64,000 bases of DNA from Actinomadura physcomitrii (GCF_008923205.2 NZ_WBMS02000012.1:35381-99380), one strand, 5' to 3'. Positions 8,201 to 16,790 are shown, numbered from the stretch's first letter. Notes: generated by a model not told the origin, from the letters alone. Program-made: numbers and translations.

Positions 8201-8533
8201 GACCTGCCCGAATCCGGCCGGGACGCGTGATCTCCCACCCGAGGTGATAACCCTTGAAGTACGGGGTCATGACCTCCCCGAGGGCGGGATGTCGCACATG
8301 ACGGGCGGAGCGACGGCCGCGGTCTGCGCCTCTCAGACCACGGCCACCACCAGCGGAGATCGAACGGCGCACGGCACCGAGGCCGCGCGCCGGGCCCCGC
8401 CGTACCGCTGAGCGGCCCGATCCCCGAGACCAGCATTCCATCCCGGACATACCATGAAGGTAAGCCTTAGTAGCATCACGATCCTGGGTGCCTCCCCCAG
8501 GACCGGTGCTGCGCGTCGAGGAGGTCTTCCTCT
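8201..8533 (+). promoter_or_regulatory. korA 5' region
   Basis: A 333-bp stretch without a convincing gene between the leader ORF and korA. It holds the iron-box-like site at 8456-8474 and the GAGGAGGT ribosome binding site at about 8518-8525. The hairpin-rich part (8300-8420) may include an attenuator, but no clean terminator stem was identified. Confidence 0.35.
8456..8474 (+). promoter_or_regulatory. Candidate IdeR/DtxR iron box upstream of korA
   Basis: GAAGGTAAGCCTTAGTAGC matches the left half and centre of the DtxR-family consensus TWAGGTWAGSCTWACCTWA at 13 of 19 positions, while the right arm is poor. It lies about 60 bp before the korA start, a sensible operator position. KOR and its ferredoxin are iron-demanding, so iron control would make sense, but the partial match makes this tentative. 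Confidence 0.35.
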
Positions 8534-10375
8534 GTGACCAAACAGGTCCAGCAGCTCGACCGCGTCATCATCCGCTTCGCCGGGGACTCCGGTGACGGGA
8601 TGCAGTTGACCGGCGATCGCTTCACCCAGGAGACGGCGGCGTTCGGCAACGACTTGTCGACCCTGCCGAACTTCCCGGCCGAGATCCGCGCCCCCGCCGG
8701 GACCCTCCCCGGCGTGTCCAGCTTCCAGCTCCACTTCGCCGACCACGACATCCTCACGCCGGGCGACGCGCCCGACGTGCTGGTCGCGATGAACCCGGCC
8801 GCCCTCAAGGCCAACCTCGGGGACCTGCCCCGCGGGGCGGACCTGATCGTCAACACCGACGAGTTCACCAAGCGCAACCTCGCGAAGGTCGGCTACGCCG
8901 CCAGCCCCGTCGAGGACGGCTCGCTCGACGAGTACCGGGTGCACGCGCTGCCGCTCACCTCGATGACGGTGACCGCCCTCGACGGCTACGACATCTCCAA
9001 GAAGGACGCCGAGCGCGCGAAGAACATGTTCGCGCTCGGACTGCTGTCGTGGCTCTACCACCGTCCCACCGAGGGGACGATCGGCTTCCTGGAGCGCAAG
9101 TTCGCCAAGAAGCCCGAGATCATGAAGGCCAACATCGCCGCGTTCCAGGCGGGCTGGAGCTACGGCGAGACCACCGAGGCGTTCTCGGTGCAGTACGAGG
9201 TCAAGCCGGCCGAGCACGACGCCGGCCTGTACCGCAACATCACCGGCAACGCCGCGCTGTCCCTCGGCATCGTCGCCGCGGGCGTGCAGAGCGGCCTGCC
9301 CGTCTACCTCGGCTCCTACCCGATCACCCCGGCCTCCGACATCCTGCACGAGCTGTCCAAGCACAAGCGGTTCGGCGTCCGGACGTTCCAGGCCGAGGAC
9401 GAGATCGCCGCGGTCGGCGCGGCGCTCGGCGCCTCGTTCGGCGGGTCGCTCGGCGTCACCACCACCTCCGGCCCCGGCATCGCGCTGAAGAGCGAGACGA
9501 TCGGCCTCGCCGTCGCGACCGAACTGCCGCTGGTGGTCATCGACGTGCAGCGGGCCGGGCCGTCCACCGGCATGCCGACCAAGACCGAGCAGGCCGACCT
9601 GATGCAGGCCATGTACGGCCGCAACGGCGAGGCGCCCGTCCCGGTCATCGCGCCGCAGTCCCCCTCGGACTGCTTCGACGCGGCGCTGGAGGCGGCCCGC
9701 ATCGCGGTGAAGTACCGCACCCCCGTCATCCTGCTGTCCGACGGCTACCTCGCCAACGGCTCCGAGCCGTGGAAGCTGCCGGACGTGGCGGCGCTGCCGA
9801 AGATCGAGCCGAACTTCGCTGCCCCGTCGCAAGAGGGCTTCGAGCCGTTCCGGCGCGACCCGGAGACGCTGGCCCGCCCGTGGGCGGTCCCCGGCACCGC
9901 GGGGCTGGAGCACCGGATCGGCGGGCTGGAGAAGGCCGACGTCACCGGCAACATCTCCTACGACCCGGCCAACCACGACACCATGGTCCGGCTCCGCCAG
10001 GCCAAGGTGGACGGCATCGCGAACGACATCGCGCCACTGGCGGTCGACGACCCGTCCGGCAGGGCGCGCGTCCTCGTGATGGGCTGGGGCGGCACCTACG
10101 GCGCGATCTCCGCGGCGGTCCGGCGCGTCCGGGCGGAGGGCCGCGACGTGGCGCAGGCGCACCTGCGGCACCTCAACCCGTTCCCCGCGAACCTGCCGGA
10201 GGTGCTGCGCTCCTACGACAAGGTCGTCGTCCCGGAGATCAACCTCGGCCAGCTGTCGATGCTGCTGCGCGGCAGGCTGCTGATCGACGTGATCGGCTAC
10301 AACCAGGTCCGGGGCCTGCCGTTCAAGTCGGAGGAGCTGCAGGACGTCATCCAGGAAGTGATCGACAGTGAGTGA
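8534..10375 (+). CDS. korA: 2-oxoglutarate (2-oxoacid):ferredoxin oxidoreductase, alpha subunit with fused gamma domain
   Basis: Catalyses CoA-dependent oxidative decarboxylation of a 2-oxoacid, reducing ferredoxin; it stands in for, or works beside, 2-oxoglutarate dehydrogenase in the TCA cycle. The 613-residue chain starts with the gamma domain (IIRFAGDSGDGMQLTGDRF, residues ~11-30) and continues with the alpha pyrimidine-binding domain (YPITPASDILHELSKH, QAEDEIAAVGAALGAS, TTSGPGIALKSE, RAGPSTGMPTKTEQADL). This gamma-alpha fusion is the usual actinobacterial form. GTG start at 8534 with ribosome binding site GAGGAGGT. It overlaps korB by 8 bases. The proximity to an NADH-module-less complex I cluster suggests the ferredoxin may feed that complex. 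Confidence 0.95.
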   Translation: MTKQVQQLDRVIIRFAGDSGDGMQLTGDRFTQETAAFGNDLSTLPNFPAEIRAPAGTLPGVSSFQLHFADHDILTPGDAPDVLVAMNPAALKANLGDLPRGADLIVNTDEFTKRNLAKVGYAASPVEDGSLDEYRVHALPLTSMTVTALDGYDISKKDAERAKNMFALGLLSWLYHRPTEGTIGFLERKFAKKPEIMKANIAAFQAGWSYGETTEAFSVQYEVKPAEHDAGLYRNITGNAALSLGIVAAGVQSGLPVYLGSYPITPASDILHELSKHKRFGVRTFQAEDEIAAVGAALGASFGGSLGVTTTSGPGIALKSETIGLAVATELPLVVIDVQRAGPSTGMPTKTEQADLMQAMYGRNGEAPVPVIAPQSPSDCFDAALEAARIAVKYRTPVILLSDGYLANGSEPWKLPDVAALPKIEPNFAAPSQEGFEPFRRDPETLARPWAVPGTAGLEHRIGGLEKADVTGNISYDPANHDTMVRLRQAKVDGIANDIAPLAVDDPSGRARVLVMGWGGTYGAISAAVRRVRAEGRDVAQAHLRHLNPFPANLPEVLRSYDKVVVPEINLGQLSMLLRGRLLIDVIGYNQVRGLPFKSEELQDVIQEVIDSE

Positions 10376-11447
10376 CACCAACGGAAACGGCGCCGTGAAC
10401 GGAAACGGCCGCAGCCTGCTCTCCCTGGTCCCCAAGACCGACGCGAGGCAGACGATGAAGGACTTCAAGACCGACCAGGAGGTGCGCTGGTGCCCCGGGT
10501 GCGGTGACTACGCGATCCTCGCGGCCGTCCAGTCCTTCCTGCCCGAGCTCGGGCTGCGCCGCGAGAACATCACGTTCATCTCCGGCATCGGCTGCTCGTC
10601 CCGGTTCCCGTACTACATGAACACCTACGGGTTCCACTCGATCCACGGCCGCGCGCCGGCGATCGCGACGGGCCTCGCCACGTCCCGCCCCGACCTGTCG
10701 GTCTGGGTCGTCACCGGCGACGGCGACTCGCTGTCCATCGGCGGCAACCACCTGATCCACGCGCTGCGCCGCAACGTCAACCTGAAGATCCTGCTGTTCA
10801 ACAACCGGATCTACGGGCTGACCAAGGGCCAGTACTCGCCCACCTCCGAGACCGGCAAGATCACCAAGTCGACGCCGATGGGCTCGCTGGACTCGCCGTT
10901 CAACCCGCTGTCGCTGGCGATCGGCGCGGAGGGCACCTTCGTCGCCCGCACCATCGACTCCGACCGCAAGCACCTGCAGTCGGTGCTGCGCGCCGCCGCC
11001 GAGCACCGCGGCACCGCGCTGGTCGAGATCTACCAGAACTGCAACATCTTCAACGACGGCGCGTTCGACCCGCTGAAGGACGCCGCCGTCCGCGACGACA
11101 TCACGATCCGCCTCGAGCACGGCGAGCCGATCGTGTTCGGCGCCGAGCGGCAGAAGGCCCTGCGCCGGACGCCGTCGGGCTCGTTCGAGGTGGTGAACGT
11201 CGCCGACGTCCCCGCGTCGGACATCGCGGTGCACGACGCGCACAACCCCGACCCGTCGCTGGCGTTCGCGCTGTCGCGGCTCGACCAGCCGGCGTTCGAG
11301 CACACCCCGATCGGCATCTTCCGCGACGTCGACCGCCCGTCCTACGACGAGCTGATGCGCGCCCAGGTCGAGGAGGCCGTCGAGAAGCAGGGCGCGGGCG
11401 ACCTCGCCGCGCTGCTCGCCGGCGGCGACACCTGGCGGATCGACTGA
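10368..11447 (+). CDS. korB: 2-oxoglutarate (2-oxoacid):ferredoxin oxidoreductase, beta subunit
   Basis: Thiamine diphosphate-binding subunit (359 residues). Visible signatures are VRWCPGCGDYAIL (residues ~39-51, first cluster ligands), SGIGCSSRFPYYMNTYGFHS, the TPP/Mg motif GDGDSLSIGGNH near 125 with NNRIYGLTKGQ following, and NCNIFND for the remaining Cys. The GTG start overlaps the end of korA, so the two are translated together. No ferredoxin gene is seen nearby; the electron acceptor must be encoded elsewhere. Confidence 0.95.
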   Translation: MSDTNGNGAVNGNGRSLLSLVPKTDARQTMKDFKTDQEVRWCPGCGDYAILAAVQSFLPELGLRRENITFISGIGCSSRFPYYMNTYGFHSIHGRAPAIATGLATSRPDLSVWVVTGDGDSLSIGGNHLIHALRRNVNLKILLFNNRIYGLTKGQYSPTSETGKITKSTPMGSLDSPFNPLSLAIGAEGTFVARTIDSDRKHLQSVLRAAAEHRGTALVEIYQNCNIFNDGAFDPLKDAAVRDDITIRLEHGEPIVFGAERQKALRRTPSGSFEVVNVADVPASDIAVHDAHNPDPSLAFALSRLDQPAFEHTPIGIFRDVDRPSYDELMRAQVEEAVEKQGAGDLAALLAGGDTWRID

Positions 11448-11466
11448 CAGGCACCGTCCGCGTTCC

Positions 11467-11506
11467 GGAAAGCCCGTCCCCGCATGCTCTGGGGGACGGG
11501 CTTTCC
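11467..11506 (+). terminator. Strong stem-loop terminator after korB
   Basis: GGAAAGCCCGTCCCC (11467-11481) pairs perfectly with GGGGACGGGCTTTCC (11492-11506), a 15-bp stem with a 10-base loop, starting 20 bp after the korB stop. It closes the korAB operon. Confidence 0.8.
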
Positions 11507-11651
11507 GCGCTTCGGAACCGCGCGGACGGGGCAGTGTTCATCACGGGACGAGCATTCGGCGATCGGCGGCCGGGTTCGGCCGCGACACGATGCGGGGCAC
11601 CGTCCCGTCCTGAAAGACTGTCGGAGATCTTGTCAGCCCGGGGAGGTGACG

Positions 11652-12674
11652 ATGCGGGTCGTTCCGCGCCGCAGCAAGGGTCGTCGGGAGGCAGAGGACA
11701 CCGCCCCGCCGCCCCCGCCCCCGGCGGCCGCCCCGGACCGCCCGCTCGACTGGCCGCCCCCGCCCGCTCCGCTCCTCGCCCCGTCCGAGCAGCCGGTCCG
11801 GCCCACCGACGGCGCCGCGCCCCCGTCCGAGCAGAACGAGCAGGGCGCCTCGCCTCTGCGGGACGCGCCGGGCGAGCCGGTGCCCGGTCCCATGCTGATC
11901 CCGGAGCCGGAGGGGCCGCCGCCCGGCCCGGCGCGGCCGGTGGGGTTCTCGCCGCCCGGACGGGCCGGAACCGAGCCGCTGCGCGGTCCGGAGCGGACGA
12001 CGGCCCCGCTGCGGACGCCCGAGGTCCCGGAGGCGGATCGGCGGCGCCGGGCCCGCGCCGAGCAGCGGCGCCGCGCGGCGGCGGAGACCAAGCGCAGCCG
12101 CGCCGCGCTCCGCCAGGGCCTGGCGTACCGGGAGCGGCCCGTCCCGGAGCCGGTCCGGGCCGCCGACCAGCACCGCTCCGCGCTGGTGGTCATGGTGCTG
12201 ACGCTCGGGCTGCTGATCGCCGCGGTCGCGGTGACCGGCGGCATGATCGCGGCGTCGATGCGGACGCGGCCGGTGACGCTGGCCGCGCCGCTGCACGTGT
12301 ACCCGGTGACGCAGGCGACGCCGGGGCAGTGCCCGGCCGGGACGCCGGGGATCACCGGGCAGGCCGCCGCCGGCGTGACGTGCTACCGGCTCGCGCAGGG
12401 CATCGCGATCCACAAGGTCGCCGACCTGCGGGTGCAGAGGTCGCGGGGGACGTCCGGGTACGACGTGGCGCTCACGCTGCGGCCCGTGGACCGGCACGCG
12501 TTCGCGCGGCTGACCGGCGCGACCGTCGGCCGCGACCTGGCGTTCGTGGTGCGCGACCGGCTGGTCACGCTGCCGCGGGTCGACATGCCGATCCGGGACG
12601 GGAAGGTCCTGGTGGCCGGGTCGCCGACCCGCGCCGCCGCGAACACCCTCGTCCGCGAGCTCAAGGGACGCTGA
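11652..12674 (+). CDS. Membrane-anchored protein with SecD-head-like extracytoplasmic domain
   Basis: 340 residues. Residues 1-~115 are Pro/Glu-rich, ~120-160 are an Arg/Ala-rich charged stretch (coiled-coil-like), one transmembrane helix follows (SALVVMVLTLGLLIAAVAVTG, about 177-197), then an exported ~140-residue domain. That domain (CYRLAQGIAIHKVADLRVQRS, VALTLRPVDRHAFARLTGATVGRDLAFVV, VLVAGSPTRAAANTLVREL) follows the pattern of the SecD/SecF P1 head subdomain found in stand-alone actinobacterial proteins. ATG 11652 is preceded by GGGGAGGTGAC. Likely role at the membrane is unknown; a link to protein export is only suggested by the fold resemblance. Confidence 0.75.
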   Translation: MRVVPRRSKGRREAEDTAPPPPPPAAAPDRPLDWPPPPAPLLAPSEQPVRPTDGAAPPSEQNEQGASPLRDAPGEPVPGPMLIPEPEGPPPGPARPVGFSPPGRAGTEPLRGPERTTAPLRTPEVPEADRRRRARAEQRRRAAAETKRSRAALRQGLAYRERPVPEPVRAADQHRSALVVMVLTLGLLIAAVAVTGGMIAASMRTRPVTLAAPLHVYPVTQATPGQCPAGTPGITGQAAAGVTCYRLAQGIAIHKVADLRVQRSRGTSGYDVALTLRPVDRHAFARLTGATVGRDLAFVVRDRLVTLPRVDMPIRDGKVLVAGSPTRAAANTLVRELKGR

Positions 12675-12723
12675 CCGGCCGCCCCTTTTGAGCGTCCGGC
12701 GGCCGTCGGGCAGGCTGGGCGGC

Positions 12724-13182
12724 GTGGACCTGGATCTCGCGCAGGTGCGGGCGTTCGTCGCGACCGCCGAGCACCTGCATTTCGGGCGCGCGGCGGGCGA
12801 GCTGTTCCTCACCCAGCAGGCGCTGTCGAAGCGGGTCGCGCGGCTGGAGGACGTCCTCGGCGTGCGGCTGTTCGACCGCACCGGGCACTCGGTGCGGCTG
12901 ACGGCGGCGGGCGAGCGGTTCCTGGAGCCGGCGCGGCGGGCGCTCGCGGCGGCGGACGACGCGGTCACGGCGGCGCGGCGCGACCGGCCGCTGCGCCTGG
13001 ACGTGTGGGGGCACCTGTTCGACCCGATGCGGACGATTCGCCGGGTCGTGGCGCGCCGTCCGGACCTGCCGATCGAGCCGAACCTGAAGCGCGGCCCCGC
13101 CCCGCGCCCCGTCCGCGATAGGCCGGTTAGGCCTGGGGAAGCTCGGTCCCCTGGACGGCCTGGATCTCCAGTTCCACCTTGA
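12724..13182 (+). pseudogene. Truncated LysR-family regulator
   Basis: Only the N-terminal winged helix-turn-helix and linker survive: LAQVRAFVATAEHLHFGRAA, LFLTQQALSKRVARLEDVLG and LFDRTGHSVRLTAAGERFLE are all in place in the first ~75 residues. LysR proteins run to about 300 residues with an inducer-binding domain, but here the homologous sequence stops near residue 125 (around 13095). The remaining frame is Pro/Arg-rich filler that runs into the 3' end of the convergent yceI gene. It is probably a decayed gene; a truncated DNA-binding protein cannot be excluded. Confidence 0.7.
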
Positions 13183-13954
13183 GGCTCTCGCCGACCATCG
13201 CGATCCCCGCCTCCAGGATCTGGTTGTAGCGGATCGCGAAGTCGGTGCGGCGCAGCTCCGCGGTCGCGCGGAACGCGGCGCGCGTCCCGCCCCACGGGTC
13301 CGAGCCGCTGCCGAGGAACAGCATGTCCAGGTCGACGGGCTGGGTGATCCCGTTGAGGGTGAGGCGGCCGTGCACCGTCCAGCGGTCCGAGCCGGCCGCG
13401 GTCAGGCCGTCGCCCTCGTAGGTGACCACCGGGTGCTCGTCGACGTTCAGGAAGTCCGCCGAGCGCAGGTGGTCGTCGCGCAGCTTGTTGCCGGTGTCGA
13501 TGGACGCCGCCTCGATCCGGGCCGTCACCCGGGACTCCTCCACCGGCTCGGCGATCTCGATGCTCCCCTCGAACGCGGCGAACCGGCCGCGCACGCTGGA
13601 CAGCCCGAGGTGCTGCGCGACGGCCCCGACGTTCGAGTGCGCCGGGTCGATCGTCCACGGGCCGGGCGGCGGCAGCTCGGCGCCGCCCGCGCGGGCCAGC
13701 ACCAGCGTGCCGAGGTCCGCCGCGCCCGAGCCGTGCACGATCAGCGTCGACGCCGCCGGCTGGAACCCCATCGCCGTGACGATCGCCGTGTAGGTGCCGG
13801 CGGGCAGCGGACCGGCGGCGAGCACGCCGTCCTCGCCGGTCTGCTCCCGCGCGACCTGCCGGCCCGCCAGGTCCGTGACCGTGACGATGGCGTGCCGCAC
13901 CGCCCAGCCGTCCTTCGTCCGCACCGATCCGCGCAGACCGCGCCTGTCTTCCAT
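13127..13954 (-). CDS. YceI-family protein with N-terminal carboxypeptidase-regulatory-like domain
   Basis: 275 residues. Residues ~7-75 form a transthyretin-like beta-sandwich (LRGSVRTKDGWAV, GTYTAIVTAMGF), the same domain type as the repeats in the neighbouring exporter. Residues ~90-275 are a YceI lipocalin-like domain: GPWTIDPAHSNVGAVAQHLG, VRGRFAAFEGSIEI, SADFLNVDEHPVVTYEG, TDFAIRYNQ. YceI folds bind isoprenoid chains or related amphiphiles. There is no signal peptide, so it appears cytoplasmic. ATG 13954 was chosen because GGAGTG lies 12-17 bases upstream and it is where domain homology begins; the frame is open further upstream. Gene is 77 bp downstream of the exporter and likely co-transcribed. 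Confidence 0.85.
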   Translation of the reverse strand: MEDRRGLRGSVRTKDGWAVRHAIVTVTDLAGRQVAREQTGEDGVLAAGPLPAGTYTAIVTAMGFQPAASTLIVHGSGAADLGTLVLARAGGAELPPPGPWTIDPAHSNVGAVAQHLGLSSVRGRFAAFEGSIEIAEPVEESRVTARIEAASIDTGNKLRDDHLRSADFLNVDEHPVVTYEGDGLTAAGSDRWTVHGRLTLNGITQPVDLDMLFLGSGSDPWGGTRAAFRATAELRRTDFAIRYNQILEAGIAMVGESLKVELEIQAVQGTELPQA

Positions 13955-14031
13955 CAACGACCCGCACTCCAGTTCCGCTCGTGTGATTGCGTCGGCCGGG
14001 GCCGCCCCGGTCGGGCGGCCCCGGTTCGGCC

Positions 14032-16671
14032 CTACTCGTCGGGGTAGCCGAGCTTCAGGTCGTGGTCGTCCAGGCCGCCGCCGGCCAGCGACAGCCCGCT
14101 GGCGACCGGCGGGTAGCCGGACGCGATGACGGTGTACTGGCCGCCGGTCAGGTCGGTGAAGGCGTACTCCCCGTCCGGGCCGGTGATCGCCATCGCGACG
14201 ACGTTGCCGGCCGCGTCGACCAGGGTGACGCGGGCGTCGCCGACCGGCTCGCCCGCCTCGTTGCGGACGGTGCCGCGGACCCGGGCGCCCGCGGGCATCT
14301 CCACGTCCAGCCGGGTCTGCCCGCCGCCCGCGACCTCCACCGGCAGCGCGACCGGGCGGTGCGCCGCGGCGCTGACCGCGAGCGTGTACGCGCCGGTGAC
14401 GACGTCCTTGAAGGCGTACTGGCCGGACGCGTCGGTGCGGCCGGTGCCGACGACCTCGCCGCGCACGTCGGTGACGACGACCATCGCGTTCGCGATCGGG
14501 CTGCCGTCGGCGCTGCGGACCGTCCCGCCGAGGCCGCCGTTGCCGGCCAGCATCAGGTCGAACTCGACCGGCCGGTCGCCGACGACGAGGGTCGCGGCCT
14601 GCGGCTCGTGCTCGCCGGTCGCGGCGATCAGCACGTAGGTGCCGGGGCCGGGGGTCGGCAGCGCGTACCGGCCGTCGTCCTGGGTGATGGCGCGGCCGAG
14701 CTGGTGCCCGTCCACCCCGATCAGCGTCAGCGCGGCGGACGGGACGGGCGCGCCGTCGCCGGCGCGGACCACGCCGCGGACGGGGACGCCGCCCCGGCCC
14801 GGCCGCATGAGGCCGTCCTGCGCGAACGCGCTCTGCTGCGCGAGGAGCCGGGCCTGCGCGGCCGGGTCGGCCGCCGGGGACCCGCCGGGAGCCGCGGCCG
14901 CGCCGTTGGACGGCAGGCCGTGCGCGGGCATTTCGTTCATCGACATCTCCTTGGGGACCGCACCTGCCCCGACCGACGCGAGCTGCTGCTCGGCGGCGGC
15001 GGCCTGCTCGTGTCCGCGGGCGTGCCTGCCGACCGCCGAGGCGGCGCCGGGGGCCGCCGGCGCGGGCGGCGGGGCGTCCGCCGGCGCGGTGTCCTGCCGG
15101 GCGCCGCGGCCCGTGCCGGCCTTGCCGCGCAGCGGCAGCTCCTTCATCGCGAGGACGGTGATGAGCCCGACGACCGCCACCGGCACGCCGAAGAGGAACA
15201 CCTTCTCCAGCGACTCGGTGAACGCCGTGAGCACGATCGTCTTGAACGGCTCCGGCAGGTGGTGCACCTGCTCGGGGGTACCGAGCGTACCGCCGCCCTT
15301 CGGCATCGCGATGTGCGCCTTGCTCAGCCCCTTGGCGAGCTCGCCGGGCAGCTGGTTGTTGAGGATCGCGCCGAACGCGGCGACGCCGACGGCGCCGCCG
15401 AGGTTGCGGAAGAACGACACCCCGGACGTGGTGGCCGCGAGGTCCTCGATCTTCGCGGCGTTCTGCGCGGCGAGGATCAGGACCTGCAGGGTGAGGCCGA
15501 GCCCGACGCCGAGCAGCGCGAGGCAGCCGCCGACCTCGACCTTGGACGAGTCGACGTGCAGCCGCGACAGCAGGTACAGCCCGGCGCCCACGCAGACCAG
15601 GCCGATCACCGGGTAGATCTTGTACTTGCCGGTCCGGGTGACGAGCTGGCCGGACCCGATGGAGGCGATCAGCATGCCGAACACCAGCGGCAGCGTCATC
15701 AGGCCGGACGCGGTGGGGCTCAGTCCCTTGACGATCTGCAGGTACTGCGGCATGTAGATCATGACGCCGAACATCGCCATGCCGACGCAGAGCGAGCCGA
15801 GCGAGGTCAGCACGAACGTCCCGTTGCGGAACAGCCGGGGCGGCAGGATCGGCTGCCGCGCGGCCCGCTCGGCGAACACCGCCCCGATCACCAGCACGAC
15901 CGCGATCCCGCCGAGCGCGTACGTCCAGTCCGACGCCCACTCGAACTCGTTGCCGCCCATGGACAGCAGCAGCATCAGCGCGGTCGCGGCGCCGGTGATG
16001 GTGAACGCGCCGAAGACGTCGATCCTGGTGTCGCGCTTCACCTTCGGGAGCTTGAGCACCTTCTGGATCACCGCGAAGGCGACGATGGCGAGCGGGACGC
16101 AGACGTAGAAGCACCAGCGCCAGCCGAGGCCGTCGGCGTCGACGATGAACCCGCCGAGCAGGGGGCCGGCGACGGTGGCGACGCCGAACACGGCGCCCAT
16201 GTACCCGGAGTAGCGGCCGCGCTGCCGGGGCTCGACGATGTCGCCGAGGATGACCTGCGCCAGCGCGGACAGCCCGCCGGCGCCGAGGCCCTGGACGGCG
16301 CGGGCCGCGATCAGCATGCCGATGTTCTGGGACAGCCCGCCCGCCACGGACGCGACCACGAAGATCAGGAGCGCGGTCTGGAAGGAGAGCTTGCGGCCGA
16401 GGATGTCGGAGACCTTGCCCCACAGCGGGGTCGAGGCGGTCATCGTCAGCAGCGTGGCGCTGGCCACCCAGGACAGCTGGTCCTGACCGCCGAGGTCTCC
16501 GACGATGGTCGGCAGGGCCGTGCTGACCACCGTGGACGAGATCATCGACGTCAGCATCGCCATCATCAGGCCGGAGAGGATCTCCAGGATCTGGCGGTGC
16601 GTGTACTGCGGTCTCGCTTGCTCTGGCGCCACCGGCCCCGCCGACGGCGCCACGCTCGCTTGAGCCACCAT
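14032..16671 (-). CDS. EmrB/QacA-type MFS drug exporter with C-terminal beta-sandwich repeats
   Basis: 879 residues, about 350 longer than usual for this family. Residues ~25-520 are a 14-helix DHA2 major facilitator with motif A (LWGKVSDILGRKLSF) and the antiporter motif C region (FGVATVAGPLLGGF). After a ~100-residue Ala/Pro linker, three consecutive carboxypeptidase-regulatory-like domains follow (~630-879), each with the pattern G-x-V-x-x-x-G-x-P ... D-G-x-Y ... G-x-Y-x-x-x-A. In this family both termini are cytoplasmic, so the repeats should be intracellular. ATG 16671. Divergent from a TetR gene with palindromes between, so the efflux-repressor pair is likely autoregulated. Substrate unknown. 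Confidence 0.88.
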   Translation of the reverse strand: MVAQASVAPSAGPVAPEQARPQYTHRQILEILSGLMMAMLTSMISSTVVSTALPTIVGDLGGQDQLSWVASATLLTMTASTPLWGKVSDILGRKLSFQTALLIFVVASVAGGLSQNIGMLIAARAVQGLGAGGLSALAQVILGDIVEPRQRGRYSGYMGAVFGVATVAGPLLGGFIVDADGLGWRWCFYVCVPLAIVAFAVIQKVLKLPKVKRDTRIDVFGAFTITGAATALMLLLSMGGNEFEWASDWTYALGGIAVVLVIGAVFAERAARQPILPPRLFRNGTFVLTSLGSLCVGMAMFGVMIYMPQYLQIVKGLSPTASGLMTLPLVFGMLIASIGSGQLVTRTGKYKIYPVIGLVCVGAGLYLLSRLHVDSSKVEVGGCLALLGVGLGLTLQVLILAAQNAAKIEDLAATTSGVSFFRNLGGAVGVAAFGAILNNQLPGELAKGLSKAHIAMPKGGGTLGTPEQVHHLPEPFKTIVLTAFTESLEKVFLFGVPVAVVGLITVLAMKELPLRGKAGTGRGARQDTAPADAPPPAPAAPGAASAVGRHARGHEQAAAAEQQLASVGAGAVPKEMSMNEMPAHGLPSNGAAAAPGGSPAADPAAQARLLAQQSAFAQDGLMRPGRGGVPVRGVVRAGDGAPVPSAALTLIGVDGHQLGRAITQDDGRYALPTPGPGTYVLIAATGEHEPQAATLVVGDRPVEFDLMLAGNGGLGGTVRSADGSPIANAMVVVTDVRGEVVGTGRTDASGQYAFKDVVTGAYTLAVSAAAHRPVALPVEVAGGGQTRLDVEMPAGARVRGTVRNEAGEPVGDARVTLVDAAGNVVAMAITGPDGEYAFTDLTGGQYTVIASGYPPVASGLSLAGGGLDDHDLKLGYPDE

Positions 16672-16701
16672 GCCCCCATGGAACGTAATTACCTGTGTTT
16701 T

Positions 16702-16711
16702 GCATATATGC
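16702..16711. promoter_or_regulatory. Palindrome between MFS exporter and tetR
   Basis: GCATATATGC is a perfect 10-bp palindrome in the short AT-rich spacer between the divergent exporter and TetR genes, next to a second imperfect inverted repeat. It may be an operator half or overlap a -10 element. Confidence 0.4.
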
Positions 16712-16714
16712 TAT

Positions 16715-16730
16715 GTACACGCTTGTTTAC
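16715..16730. promoter_or_regulatory. Candidate TetR operator between MFS exporter and tetR
   Basis: GTACACGCTTGTTTAC is an imperfect inverted repeat of the form GTAxAC-N4-GTxTAC, a typical size for a TetR-family dimer site. It lies 44 bp upstream of the exporter start (16671) and about 60 bp before the chosen tetR start. Confidence 0.45.
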
Positions 16731-16790
16731 TTGCAACTCGGGGGATACTGGGGCGATTCGGTGATCCACACGGGGACGGGTCGGGATTCG

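Noticed and set aside
8109..8450. Minus-strand ORFs between the leader peptide and korA
   Set aside because: No ribosome binding site, no recognisable domain, and they run against a region that appears to be 5' regulatory sequence of korA.
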